Shown piece by piece: positions 1 through 8,374 of a DNA stretch of 64,000 nucleotides. A program made the position numbers and the translations under genes. The stretch is from a virus. The notes under the pieces were generated by a model that worked only from the letters and a program-made list of their open reading frames with translations, was not told the DNA's origin and did no database searches. Each line of letters starts with the position of its first letter. Positions within the stretch are counted from its first letter, which is position 1. The stretch lies in IMG/VR virus record IMGVR_UViG_3300010400_000004, positions 1 to 64,000 of that record; one strand, given 5' to 3'.

Positions 1-834
1 AATCCCCCGCCTCCTGAAGAATTTGAAAGCGAGATTTGGCGTAGCATAAATGGCGGAGCATTTTCGTTGCTGACGACCATCAGCAGCACTTCTCCTGATA
101 ACCCTACAATTCTGATGGGAATCGACTCGGTTTTGGGAGGGATAAAACTTCATTGGGCATCCAACGATTACACCGATACCACGGGCGGAATGGCAGCAGG
201 TGATATATGGTGTTACAAAGTCCGAAGAAGTTCCCCCACGGTCGGAAACTTTTCAGTGGAAGCGTGTGCAGTGAGGGATCAGTTTTTCCCCTTCAATACA
301 GGAACTACAGTTATTCACCCGACATGGCAGCTTGCTTTCGGAGATTTCCAGCCCTCCGATAATGTCGATGTTACGGACATAGATTTATCAGGACTCCGAG
401 CTGTGATCGGAGGGACTCTTGCTCTCGATTCTTTGTTGGTAATAAATACTCTCAATTTGAGTAACTTGATACTCGTAACAGGCAGCTTCCATTTATCGTT
501 AGCAGACCTCTCCAGCGGCACCTTGACCGTATTGTCTCTCCCATCATTGGTCAATATAAACGGAGATTTTTTCTGCGACAACACCACTTTCGTTTCGGTC
601 TCAATTCCGAACCTCATTATGCACAACGGCGGAACATACGCCTTCGATTCAGGCGCACTCGATATTTCTTCCGTCCAAGGAGTTATTGCGAGAGGAAATG
701 CCTCGGGGGTAACTTCAGCGACGATTTTTCTCGATGGCGGAACAAATGCTGGTTTTTCATCACTGTCCATACAGGGACAAGTCGGCTACGCAGCATTAGT
801 TACCGCAGGAAACACGATGAGTATCAATCCATGA
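1..834 (+). CDS. Tail-fibre-type protein, FN3-like plus beta-solenoid (5' end outside window)
   Basis: The reading frame is open from base 1, so the gene starts left of the window and only its C-terminal 277 codons are seen. The first 80 or so residues look like the end of a fibronectin type III-like domain (WRSINGG, then WCYKVRR and EACAVRD). The rest is a leucine-rich, repetitive beta-solenoid-like stretch ending in a conserved tail (VIARG, FLDGGTNAG, GQ.GYAALV). The same order is seen in the protein at 7097-8356, which is clearly a paralogue, and the tail motif recurs at 55391-56551. Such proteins usually sit on the phage tail and bind the host surface. The role is inferred. The stop codon overlaps the next start (ATGA). 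Confidence 0.75.
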   Translation, partial: NPPPPEEFESEIWRSINGGAFSLLTTISSTSPDNPTILMGIDSVLGGIKLHWASNDYTDTTGGMAAGDIWCYKVRRSSPTVGNFSVEACAVRDQFFPFNTGTTVIHPTWQLAFGDFQPSDNVDVTDIDLSGLRAVIGGTLALDSLLVINTLNLSNLILVTGSFHLSLADLSSGTLTVLSLPSLVNINGDFFCDNTTFVSVSIPNLIMHNGGTYAFDSGALDISSVQGVIARGNASGVTSATIFLDGGTNAGFSSLSIQGQVGYAALVTAGNTMSINP

Positions 835-1019
835 AAGACGATGTTTTTAAAATAATGGCTCTGTCATCGGTAAACTTGAGTTTGTCATCTTTGTCTTCCT
901 GGGTGAGAGACATTGAACCTATTTTGAGAAACGCCACTTCTCTGGCTCAACTGGCTGTTGCAATTATTACCGTTGTTTTCATTTTCAAAAAGATCAAACA
1001 ACTTGATAAGAAAAAATGA
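831..1019 (+). CDS. Small single-membrane-segment protein, holin candidate
   Basis: A 62-residue protein with one hydrophobic segment near residues 38-53 (AQLAVAIITVVFIF) followed by a lysine-rich C terminus (KKIKQLDKKK). Size and topology fit a small phage holin or another membrane accessory protein. It overlaps the upstream stop by ATGA and is followed at once by a putative lipoprotein, an arrangement that would suit a lysis cassette. No endolysin is visible nearby, so the lysis role is only a suggestion. Confidence 0.5.
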   Translation: MKDDVFKIMALSSVNLSLSSLSSWVRDIEPILRNATSLAQLAVAIITVVFIFKKIKQLDKKK

Positions 1020-1753
1020 AAAAAATTTGTCAGACCATTTTAGTTGTTTTTCTGACAACTGGATGCAGCAGCCTTTTCCCAAAAAAGGTGGAATTCGGAC
1101 AGGACAAAGTTGAAAAATTCCCAAGTCACCCAAAACAACAACTCGAAGCGGAGAGACAAGCTGTTTCACTCGCCGCAACGAAGGCTCGCGAGGCGGAACG
1201 AATCGCAACAGATGACAACAGCGAAGCCGCAAAACCAGCCGGTGAAGCCGCCTCACTTTCGGAATCCGTTGGCCGAGCATTGGGTCCACCTTCTGACCCG
1301 TGGTCTGGAGAGGTAAAAAAACTGACAGAAAGGCTTGATCGGCTCACCAATAGATATGGGAAACTTTTGGAGGATTTTCAAAAGCAGAACGACGAGAACG
1401 TTGGTAAAAAAATCGAAGATACGGGTTGGTTTAAAATTCCGTATTTCCTATATTTGGGAATTATAGGAGTCATTGCCTTTGTTGTATGGACAGTTCTGAA
1501 AACCGTTGCAAGTGTGGCCGCAGCCGGGAACCCGGGTGTGGCGGTGGGATTGAAAGTGGCCCAAGTGGGGGGTCGAGTATTATCCAGGGGGTTTTCTCAA
1601 GTTTTGAAAGGCGGAGAGGACTTCAAAAATTGGCTGAAAAGAGAAGTCCCCGACGAAGGATTGAAAACGAAAATACTAGAGGCGTTTAAACAGCACCACA
1701 CACAGGCTCAGGATGAGGATGTCCAGACTCTCGTGAAGGAAATTACAAAATGA
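1016..1753 (+). CDS. Putative lipoprotein with coiled coil and internal membrane segment (spanin-like candidate)
   Basis: 245 residues. The N terminus (MKKICQTILVVFLTTGCSS) is a lipoprotein-type signal with the acylated Cys at residue 17; Thr at -3 is not ideal for a lipobox. Residues 40-130 are charged, Ala/Glu/Lys rich and helical. A strong membrane segment follows at about residues 142-160 (FLYLGIIGVIAFVVWTV), then a Gly/Ala stretch and a charged tail. Overlap with both neighbours (ATGA) ties it to the small membrane protein upstream. A spanin-like role in outer membrane disruption is possible. A virion membrane protein is the alternative. Confidence 0.5.
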   Translation: MKKICQTILVVFLTTGCSSLFPKKVEFGQDKVEKFPSHPKQQLEAERQAVSLAATKAREAERIATDDNSEAAKPAGEAASLSESVGRALGPPSDPWSGEVKKLTERLDRLTNRYGKLLEDFQKQNDENVGKKIEDTGWFKIPYFLYLGIIGVIAFVVWTVLKTVASVAAAGNPGVAVGLKVAQVGGRVLSRGFSQVLKGGEDFKNWLKREVPDEGLKTKILEAFKQHHTQAQDEDVQTLVKEITK

Positions 1754-2202
1754 CCGCTAGAAAAAAGGCTTACATGTTGGAGTATAACCAACAACCTGAG
1801 AACCGAGAGAGAGCTAGGGTTCGCAACAGAAAGTGGGCTTCTCTTCCGGAAAACAGAGAAAAACTCAGGATACTTATGTCACAGTGGTTGAAGAAACCTG
1901 AGAATAGACTCGCATCTAATCTGAGGTGCCGTATTCGACAAGCCTTGGTTCGGAATTCAAAAACAGATTCTACAAAAGAACTGGTGGGGTGTAGTTTTTC
2001 AAAACTCAAAGAGTGGTTGGAATTTTGGATGAAACCCGGCATGACTTGGGAGAATTATGGAGATTGGCATGTCGATCATAAAAAACCATGTGCCTCTTTC
2101 GATTTATCTAAACCCGAGGAACAAAAGCGGTGTTTTCATTATACGAATCTTGAGCCGCTTTGGGCTAAAGACAATCTTAGTAAAGGAGCGAGAATTTTGT
2201 GA
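1750..2202 (+). CDS. HNH homing endonuclease (free-standing)
   Basis: 150 residues. The N-terminal half is basic and Arg-rich with repeated PENR-type motifs (QPENRERA, LPENREK, KPENRLA), probably DNA-contacting. The C-terminal half holds the HNH signature: WHVDHKKP near residue 106, SFDLS, then HYTNLEPLW and DNLSKG. This arrangement is typical of phage HNH nucleases that spread by cutting cognate sites. It overlaps the flanking genes by 4 nt on both sides, as expected of a mobile gene inserted between structural genes without breaking them. Confidence 0.85.
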   Translation: MTARKKAYMLEYNQQPENRERARVRNRKWASLPENREKLRILMSQWLKKPENRLASNLRCRIRQALVRNSKTDSTKELVGCSFSKLKEWLEFWMKPGMTWENYGDWHVDHKKPCASFDLSKPEEQKRCFHYTNLEPLWAKDNLSKGARIL

Positions 2203-2768
2203 GCAACTGTAATTCATTCAACGTGCCGAGCGGTTGTTCGAACAATCCGTGCGCGATAACGCAGCACAATACGGCTGCTTGCGAATCGCTTCCGTCGCAG
2301 ATTAGCAATTTCACCCTCCAATTTTTCGGCACGGTGGTAAAAACGGAGATCGACGGAGTTGTGAGCTGGTCTTTGCCCTGTAATCTCGACACAGGACTGC
2401 CAAATAACCCCCGGGGAGCCGATGAAGGGCTGGCCTGTTATTTTCTTCGCCTGTTCCAAGACGGAATCGTGGGTTTGACCGGTCCCCAAGGTGCCCAAGG
2501 ATGCCCTGGCAAGGACGGTTTTAACGCTTACACCGTCACTTTGCAGGCTTTCACTCAACCAACGGCGGAAAGCCCCACCTTGACCCTCCTGACGCAGTTT
2601 TCGCCCGTTATTGTCACCGGTCTGAATGTTTTCATCCAGGGTTCGGGTTATTACCAAGTAACCGGTGCGAATTCGTCTGGATTGGTGTTTTTGACGCTCA
2701 TCCGACCGGTTTCCGGAGCTTCAGGCACCATTTCAGCGGGAAAAATCGTCGTTCCTACTGGCCCTTAA
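2199..2768 (+). CDS. Virion-associated protein with short collagen-like stretch
   Basis: 189 residues from a GTG start preceded by AAAGGAG, a good ribosome binding site. The N terminus is Cys/Asn rich. Residues about 93-105 form a short Gly-X-Y run (GLTGPQGAQGCPGKDG) of the kind used as trimerising linkers in phage fibres and surface proteins. The C-terminal part is a Thr/Ser/Val-rich beta domain. The position among tail genes supports a fibre or adhesin component. Confidence 0.6.
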   Translation: MSNCNSFNVPSGCSNNPCAITQHNTAACESLPSQISNFTLQFFGTVVKTEIDGVVSWSLPCNLDTGLPNNPRGADEGLACYFLRLFQDGIVGLTGPQGAQGCPGKDGFNAYTVTLQAFTQPTAESPTLTLLTQFSPVIVTGLNVFIQGSGYYQVTGANSSGLVFLTLIRPVSGASGTISAGKIVVPTGP

Positions 2769-2769
2769 T

Positions 2770-3117
2770 ATGTTAGACTGCATTGACGCCTTCAAAACTG
2801 GAGAATGCGGCTGCGGTTGTGGCTGCATACCCTGTTTAAACAACAGACCGCCACTCGGTCCGGAATGCCGTGCTTTGCCCGCCCCGGTTCCCGTTCGCGA
2901 CAATAAAGGCGATTGCGTGCCGGTCCTGCATGACCAACACCACCTAGTTGTCCACAATTGCAAACGCCCGAGGGGTGGCGACATGACGATTCGTGCGCCT
3001 GGATATTTTCTGACGATCGAAAATCCGGCAGATGATGTGGAGCGAAACTCAGACGGTTCGCCGGTAATTGTTGATGGAAAAGTCGTAGCGAAAAATACAC
3101 AACCCGAACACTGTTGA
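2770..3117 (+). CDS. Small Cys-rich protein, unknown, structural cluster
   Basis: 115 residues with a striking N-terminal cysteine cluster (CGCGCGCIPC) and a further pair later. The spacing could bind metal or form disulfides. The C-terminal half has short beta-type segments (IRAPGYFLTIE, GSPVIVDGKVV). I do not recognise the family. It starts 1 nt after the preceding stop and overlaps the next gene's possible TTG start, so it is probably co-translated with other small virion proteins. Confidence 0.55.
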   Translation: MLDCIDAFKTGECGCGCGCIPCLNNRPPLGPECRALPAPVPVRDNKGDCVPVLHDQHHLVVHNCKRPRGGDMTIRAPGYFLTIENPADDVERNSDGSPVIVDGKVVAKNTQPEHC

Positions 3118-3119
3118 AT

Positions 3120-3473
3120 ATGGCAAAAATGAATCTTGATCTTGAGGGAGCGCAACGGGAATACGCAGATGGTGGAATTCTGATCGGTCCGGGGGGCGAA
3201 AAACAGGATTACCCTCAATTTACGTATTTTCACGATGAACCGTTCGACGGTCCTGAAGAGGGGACGATGGTTATTCGTTACTGCAAGGTGAAATCAGACG
3301 ATGATACTCGACGGCCCGCCGACAAGCAATACAGTTGCACGATCGGTGTTGAAGAAATCGTTAGTGTTAAGGCGGTGAAATCCGAAGCACCAGCCACTCG
3401 CGACAAAAGCGCGGAGGAAGCACTCGATGCTTTGGCAGAGGAGAAATCGAAAACGAACGAAAGCGAGTATTGA
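3120..3473 (+). CDS. Hypothetical acidic protein of structural cluster
   Basis: 117 residues from the ATG at 3120; an in-frame TTG lies six bases upstream. It is acidic, with a mixed middle (EGTMVIRYCKVKSDDD) and a charged Ala/Glu/Lys tail that is probably disordered. It stops directly before the next coding region. No family is recognised. The position between the Cys-rich protein and the tail adaptor candidate suggests a small virion or assembly protein. Confidence 0.5.
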   Translation: MAKMNLDLEGAQREYADGGILIGPGGEKQDYPQFTYFHDEPFDGPEEGTMVIRYCKVKSDDDTRRPADKQYSCTIGVEEIVSVKAVKSEAPATRDKSAEEALDALAEEKSKTNESEY

Positions 3474-4475
3474 TTGTTCAGAATCGATGACATTTACGAC
3501 GAAGCAAAAAAGATCATCGGACAATGCGATGATCTGAAATTTTTTCGTTGGTGTGGTGATGTAGTCACCATTATTGCGAACAAGGCGGATTTCGAAGGTT
3601 GGAAAGGCTGGATCGATATTTGCACTGCCGGATGCTCTTGCTCCAGCGGTCAGAATTGCAGCCTGGGCGCGTGCTGTGGAAAAAAGTGCGTGACTCTCCC
3701 GCGTGAAGTAAGCACTGTCATTGCGGCGAACATTGGCGGTCAACCCGCTCTTGGATTCGGACAACTTTTCAATTTTCATCTTAACGGTCCCGGCGACTGC
3801 CGACAATCTTGTGAATGGTCCTGGCAGGACCAAGGCAACTGGCATGTAACATATCGTGACTTGATTACACCGGCTGAGCTTGTCGTGCATCTCCAAAATC
3901 CGGAAGACAACAACAAGCAATTCATTATCTATGGATACGACGCAGCGGGAAATAAGTTACGAAGAGAAAGCGGTGGTCAATGGGTTGATGGACTTTTGCT
4001 TCCAACCGTGTATGGTTATGCCATCCCCAGCACACCAGCGGTGTTTGTATCTCGGATTACAGGACTATATAAAGAGCCATCTGCGGGGTCAATGCGTCTC
4101 GCTACAACAGACAGTAACGGCAAGAGCGGTGTCAATCTCTCAGTTCTGGAGCCTGACGAAACCTTGCCCCAGCTCCGAAGAATAATTTTGAATCGCTCGT
4201 GCAATTGGGTGAGGGTCGCATACATCAAATCGACCCCCACTTTCGATAGTAGGTTCGATCACGTTCCGCTCAATAGTCGAGTAGGATTTTTGATCGGCAT
4301 GCAAGCACGTAAATCTTATGCTGCGCTCGATTTTGCTAGTGCTCACTCGTGCGAAGCCGATGCTGCCCGACTGGAGCTTGAGGCGCAGATGAAGCTTGAG
4401 CCGCCGACTTACACCCCGATCCAAGTTATCGATCGCAATAACCTTCGCGACAAAAGTGACTATCGGATTGACTAA
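3474..4475 (+). CDS. Tail adaptor / tail tubular-type structural protein (tentative)
   Basis: 333 residues starting at a TTG directly after the previous stop. An N-terminal helical segment is followed by a Cys-rich loop (residues 50-72, with eight Cys including GACCGKKC) and then a long beta-rich body. The C terminus has a helical region with ARLELEAQMKLEP. Its place immediately before a large nozzle-like protein matches the adaptor-nozzle gene pair of short-tailed phages (T7 gp11/gp12, P22 gp4/gp10). The assignment rests on synteny and size, not on a clear motif. The Cys cluster is unusual for such adaptors. Confidence 0.45.
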   Translation: MFRIDDIYDEAKKIIGQCDDLKFFRWCGDVVTIIANKADFEGWKGWIDICTAGCSCSSGQNCSLGACCGKKCVTLPREVSTVIAANIGGQPALGFGQLFNFHLNGPGDCRQSCEWSWQDQGNWHVTYRDLITPAELVVHLQNPEDNNKQFIIYGYDAAGNKLRRESGGQWVDGLLLPTVYGYAIPSTPAVFVSRITGLYKEPSAGSMRLATTDSNGKSGVNLSVLEPDETLPQLRRIILNRSCNWVRVAYIKSTPTFDSRFDHVPLNSRVGFLIGMQARKSYAALDFASAHSCEADAARLELEAQMKLEPPTYTPIQVIDRNNLRDKSDYRID

Positions 4476-6481
4476 TGGCTGTTCCACAATTACTCGATTT
4501 CGATTCGTCGTTCATCGCTGGAAGCAATTCCAGCGTTGATCCGTCGCAATTACAGCGCGGTCAGTTCTGGTCTGGTATCAACGTGATTAACATGAGCGGC
4601 GTGATTTCCTGCCGCCCAGGTCATCGTTGCTTATTCAAAATGCCGAAGGGCAACCTTCAAGGCGCGGCTATTTTTCGTCCGAATGTTGGCCTAGAGCAAA
4701 TCATTTTCGCAGTCGAGGGCAAGGTCTATGTCACCACATGGCCTTTCAAGGAATTCCATCAAATCGAAAACATCCAGTTCCTTCCGTCAGCGAAGCAAGT
4801 ATTTTTCTGTCAGACTATACAATCAGCTCGCAGAATCGTTCCCGGTGACGTGACTTCTCCGATCGAGTTAATCCTACCTCGTGCTGTTATGATCCTTCAG
4901 GACGGGGGCTTCACGGCACCCGCCTTTTATGACGGATCGATGTCTGGACATATCAAAGGTCTGCCTTTTCAAACCCCAATCGGAGGGCCGATGCAATGGG
5001 TCGGGGATCGTCTGTGGGTCGCTTACGGAGCACAAGTTTTCGCCAGTGACATCGCGAATCCCTTTTCATTTGTTGAACAGGTTTATCTGGGCGGCACATC
5101 GAGTTTCATTTTCAGCCGAGAGGTAACTGCGATGTCAAAAACTCCCAGCATAGAATTCCCTCAACTACTCGTTTATACCGATGATGACACCTCGCTTATT
5201 CAGGCCGATATTCGGGATCGGAATTTGTGGCTTACGACGATTGGCTTTCAGAAAGAGATTTTGCAAGTGGGTTGTTCGAGCAATCGCGCAGTCACTTCTG
5301 AAGCGGGTAGGCTCAGTTGGTGGTCGAGCGCGGGATTAGTAGTTTTCGACCCAGCGACGAGCAGAGGTTGGACGAGTCGGACTCCGATTCGCGACAACGA
5401 AATGTTGATCTCGAAAAAATTTCTGAAGGACGATCTTAGCCTAGTCGCGATGGGTGCTTTCGGGCAGTGGTTGCTAATTTCCGTTCCGGCAGAGGACACT
5501 TTCAATCGTTCAACGTGGGTTTTCAACAACGCAAGTTTCGAAACGGTCAGTGACGAGGGCGGTCCCACATGGAGCGGGACGTGGACAGGAACCCGACCGG
5601 TGGAGTGGGTATATGGAGTTATCGCAGGTGCGGAAAGAATTTTTCATGTTAGCGCCGACCGAGATGGAGAAAATCGTTTGTGGCAATCTTTTACCCCCGA
5701 TCGATTAGACAACAATTGTCCGATCGAGTGGGCTGTTTTTACTCGTAACTATTTTGGAATTTCGTCTAACGCTAACAAACCCCCGGGGGTTCAGTGCCGT
5801 TATACTTTTGCTGATATTGCTTTTACCGCAATAGAAGAATCGACTGACATAGGAGTTTTTTGTGCCCCCGGGGTCCGGGGAGCTTACAAACCCATTTCCA
5901 CCCGACAAATATCAGTAGAGAAAGGTTCATTATCATTCGACAGAGATATTACGATGAATGATGATCTGTTTGCTTACAAACCCCAATCCAGAATTCTGCG
6001 AACCGAAGATTTATCACAACAAAATCCAGACATTGAATCCGGTAGTTGTCCAGTTGAATCTAATCTAAATGATGACAATGAGGAATCTTTCGGACTCCTA
6101 ATTGTCGGTCACGGACCGGCAACCCTCCGATGGATTCGCAGTTTCGCAACAGAGGCACCCGAGGAAGATTTTGCAGGAAGTGCGAAGGCTTGTGAGAACG
6201 AGGAAGCCTTTAACGCCACTCGATTTGACGGAGAAAGTGTTTTCGATACGAATGCAGACGACGCGGAAGAACTGCTATCTGCGAAAGTGCTAAGAATTTT
6301 TTCTGCTACAGAAACAGTGTCTTTGACACAAAGCGGTATTTCCGCTGTTGGTGTTGGACATGCAACTTCGATTGTTTCTCAAGACGCAGCAGATCGAGTT
6401 GCCCAGCGAATCGCACAACGCGCAGCAGAAATTGAGATCGAGGCTTTTAGTCCTCCGTTTTTCTCGCTAGGCTTGCAATGA
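4475..6481 (+). CDS. Tail nozzle / DNA-stabilisation-like protein
   Basis: 668 residues, overlapping the previous stop by one base. The N terminus (LLDFDSSFIAGSNSSVDPSQ, then QFWSGINVI and GVISCRPGH) resembles the opening of phage tail nozzle and stabilisation proteins, in which the first strands describe a parameter-like beta-propeller. Repeated beta segments follow, with Trp-rich turns (GGPMQWVGDRLWVAYG, LSWWSSAGLVVFDP). The C-terminal 100 residues are acidic, Ala-rich and probably helical. With the upstream adaptor candidate it would close the short tail tube. Fold assignment is from pattern only. Confidence 0.55.
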   Translation: MAVPQLLDFDSSFIAGSNSSVDPSQLQRGQFWSGINVINMSGVISCRPGHRCLFKMPKGNLQGAAIFRPNVGLEQIIFAVEGKVYVTTWPFKEFHQIENIQFLPSAKQVFFCQTIQSARRIVPGDVTSPIELILPRAVMILQDGGFTAPAFYDGSMSGHIKGLPFQTPIGGPMQWVGDRLWVAYGAQVFASDIANPFSFVEQVYLGGTSSFIFSREVTAMSKTPSIEFPQLLVYTDDDTSLIQADIRDRNLWLTTIGFQKEILQVGCSSNRAVTSEAGRLSWWSSAGLVVFDPATSRGWTSRTPIRDNEMLISKKFLKDDLSLVAMGAFGQWLLISVPAEDTFNRSTWVFNNASFETVSDEGGPTWSGTWTGTRPVEWVYGVIAGAERIFHVSADRDGENRLWQSFTPDRLDNNCPIEWAVFTRNYFGISSNANKPPGVQCRYTFADIAFTAIEESTDIGVFCAPGVRGAYKPISTRQISVEKGSLSFDRDITMNDDLFAYKPQSRILRTEDLSQQNPDIESGSCPVESNLNDDNEESFGLLIVGHGPATLRWIRSFATEAPEEDFAGSAKACENEEAFNATRFDGESVFDTNADDAEELLSAKVLRIFSATETVSLTQSGISAVGVGHATSIVSQDAADRVAQRIAQRAAEIEIEAFSPPFFSLGLQ

Positions 6482-7104
6482 AAAACTTTGTTTTATATAG
6501 TTTGTCTAAACCCGGGGAAGAAGCCCGTTACATCGGTATAACTAGCCAACCCCTGAAAAATAGACTGCACAATCATTTGTTTAGAAAAGACGGGAGTCAT
6601 CACAAAACAGCTTGGATAGAGAAAATGAAACGGGAAGGATTTAAGCCCCTAATAATTCCGCTGTGTGTTGGGTTGTCTAAGGAAGAAGCGTGTGAGCTGG
6701 AGATTAACACAATCTCCACACTTCGAAAGCTTGGGATTGATTTAGTTAACCTTACTGACGGCGGAGATTGTGGTCCGGGAGGACTCCATACAGATGTCAC
6801 GAAGAAAAGGCTGTCTGCGTTAAACTCTGGAAAACGTCACACCCCTGAATCTCGTAGGAAAATATCGGAGGCTCTAAAAGGAAGAGTATTTTCTGAAGAG
6901 TTACGAAAGAAGATTTCTGAAGCTAGAAAAGGGAAGGGACTCGGACCTCTATCTTTAGAAACACGTAAAAAACTTTCTAAAGTTCTTACTGGTAGAAAAA
7001 TGTCTTCAGCTACAATAGAGAAGATGAGGGCTTCGAAAAAACTTCGAGACGAAGAGAGACGACAAGAAAGCATGTTAGCAGAAATGTGGGGGTCTCGTGG
7101 ATAG
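6478..7104 (+). CDS. GIY-YIG homing endonuclease with NUMOD3 repeats
   Basis: 208 residues. The N-terminal 90 residues are a GIY-YIG nuclease: VLYSLSKPGEEARYIGIT carries the GIY/YIG-type core, followed by LKNRLHNH and the Glu of ELEIN. Three NUMOD3-type DNA-binding repeats follow (SRRKISEALKGR, LRKKISEARKGK, TRKKLSKVLTGR). The gene overlaps both neighbours by a few bases, so it is a free-standing mobile gene between the nozzle and a fibre gene. Family knowledge says such enzymes cut intron-less or endonuclease-less alleles of neighbouring DNA. Confidence 0.9.
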   Translation: MKNFVLYSLSKPGEEARYIGITSQPLKNRLHNHLFRKDGSHHKTAWIEKMKREGFKPLIIPLCVGLSKEEACELEINTISTLRKLGIDLVNLTDGGDCGPGGLHTDVTKKRLSALNSGKRHTPESRRKISEALKGRVFSEELRKKISEARKGKGLGPLSLETRKKLSKVLTGRKMSSATIEKMRASKKLRDEERRQESMLAEMWGSRG

Positions 7105-8356
7105 TCTAATCGATCTCATCTGGCTCAGAATTCCGCCACTGGACTACATTTGCCCCGCACTCTGTCCTTTCATATTCAGCGGTAGCAGCAGCGGAAGTTT
7201 TGTTTTCGTTGACCACCCGTCGCCCTGCAAGATTACCGGACTACGGATCGAAGGCGACATACTTTTTTGGGACTTACTGACTGTCGATACCGTTTGCGGA
7301 GACCGAACATGTGATCCCCGTATTCCCGCGCTCTGTTACAACGTGTATCATGCGCCCCTCGGTTCTGAGACATACACGGTTATCGCGGAATGTATTCAGG
7401 GCGACGGCGGATTCGTCATCGGAGACCTAGAAGGATGTTTTCGTGTCACAGGAATCACTACCGAAGGTGAGTGTGATCTGAGTGATCCGGTTTGCCGTGG
7501 CGTTGTTCCACCCCCCGTTCCAGAAACACCGGAATTATTGCTTTCAACCGATTCTATAGTTGACGACATTGTTGTCGAATGGACGGTATCAGAATTGCCC
7601 GACGATTTTGAGGTGTGGAGAAGTATTGACGGGGGTTCCTTTATATTTATCGGGGAAACTACTACTACAATCTTTCACGACACCGATTCAATCGGCGCAG
7701 GCGAAGTTTGGTGTTACAAGGTCCGGGGAAAAACTGCGGGAATAACAGGCGATTTCTCGAATGAAGGGTGCGCGGTAAAGGACAAAATCTATCTCGGGAC
7801 AGGCGCGGTAAGTTATCCGACTTGGCAAATAGCCTTCGGTGATTTACAATCAGACGACATTACTCTGGTTACTTCAGCCGATTTTTCCGGATTGCGTTGC
7901 GTAAAAGCGGCAGCTATCGGGACGGGTTCGCTATTTTTCGACGCTGGGTTTATTCTAACGTCTGTCAATCTCGACAACTTGATTTTTGTCGAGCGAGACC
8001 TGCATTTTTCGGTGTGCAGCATTATTACAGACATCGGTCTTCCCAAACTTGAGAGACTCGGGAACATAAGCGGTTCGAATCACGGTAATTTGTTTGCCGA
8101 CCAATGCACTGCATTAACGAACTTTTCTTTCCCGGTTTTTATCATGCGAGATTGGAACTTCGCTTTCGATCAGGATAATCTGAGTGCCACAAGTGTTGAA
8201 CATATTCTTGCCCGTGGCGTGGCTTCTCCTATTACCAGTGCTCAAATATTCTTAGATAACGGGACAAACGCCGGTCTGTCTTCCTTATCGGCCCAAGGTC
8301 AAGCTGATTACGCTACCCTTGTCGGGGAAGGAAATACAGTCAGCACAAATCCCTAA
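7097..8356 (+). CDS. Fibre-type protein: Cys-rich head, FN3-like domain, beta-solenoid
   Basis: 419 residues from a GTG start inside the end of the homing endonuclease gene. Residues 1-140 are a Cys-containing beta region. About 142-235 are FN3-like (WRSIDGGSF, WCYKVRG, EGCAVKD). The remainder is a leucine-rich solenoid with the tail motif HILARGVA, FLDNGTNAG, GQADYATLV. The C-terminal 280 residues align along their whole length with the truncated protein at 1-834. A surface-binding role is inferred from the domain types and position. Confidence 0.7.
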   Translation: MDSLIDLIWLRIPPLDYICPALCPFIFSGSSSGSFVFVDHPSPCKITGLRIEGDILFWDLLTVDTVCGDRTCDPRIPALCYNVYHAPLGSETYTVIAECIQGDGGFVIGDLEGCFRVTGITTEGECDLSDPVCRGVVPPPVPETPELLLSTDSIVDDIVVEWTVSELPDDFEVWRSIDGGSFIFIGETTTTIFHDTDSIGAGEVWCYKVRGKTAGITGDFSNEGCAVKDKIYLGTGAVSYPTWQIAFGDLQSDDITLVTSADFSGLRCVKAAAIGTGSLFFDAGFILTSVNLDNLIFVERDLHFSVCSIITDIGLPKLERLGNISGSNHGNLFADQCTALTNFSFPVFIMRDWNFAFDQDNLSATSVEHILARGVASPITSAQIFLDNGTNAGLSSLSAQGQADYATLVGEGNTVSTNP

Positions 8357-8374
8357 CTCGGAGCACTCTTTAAC

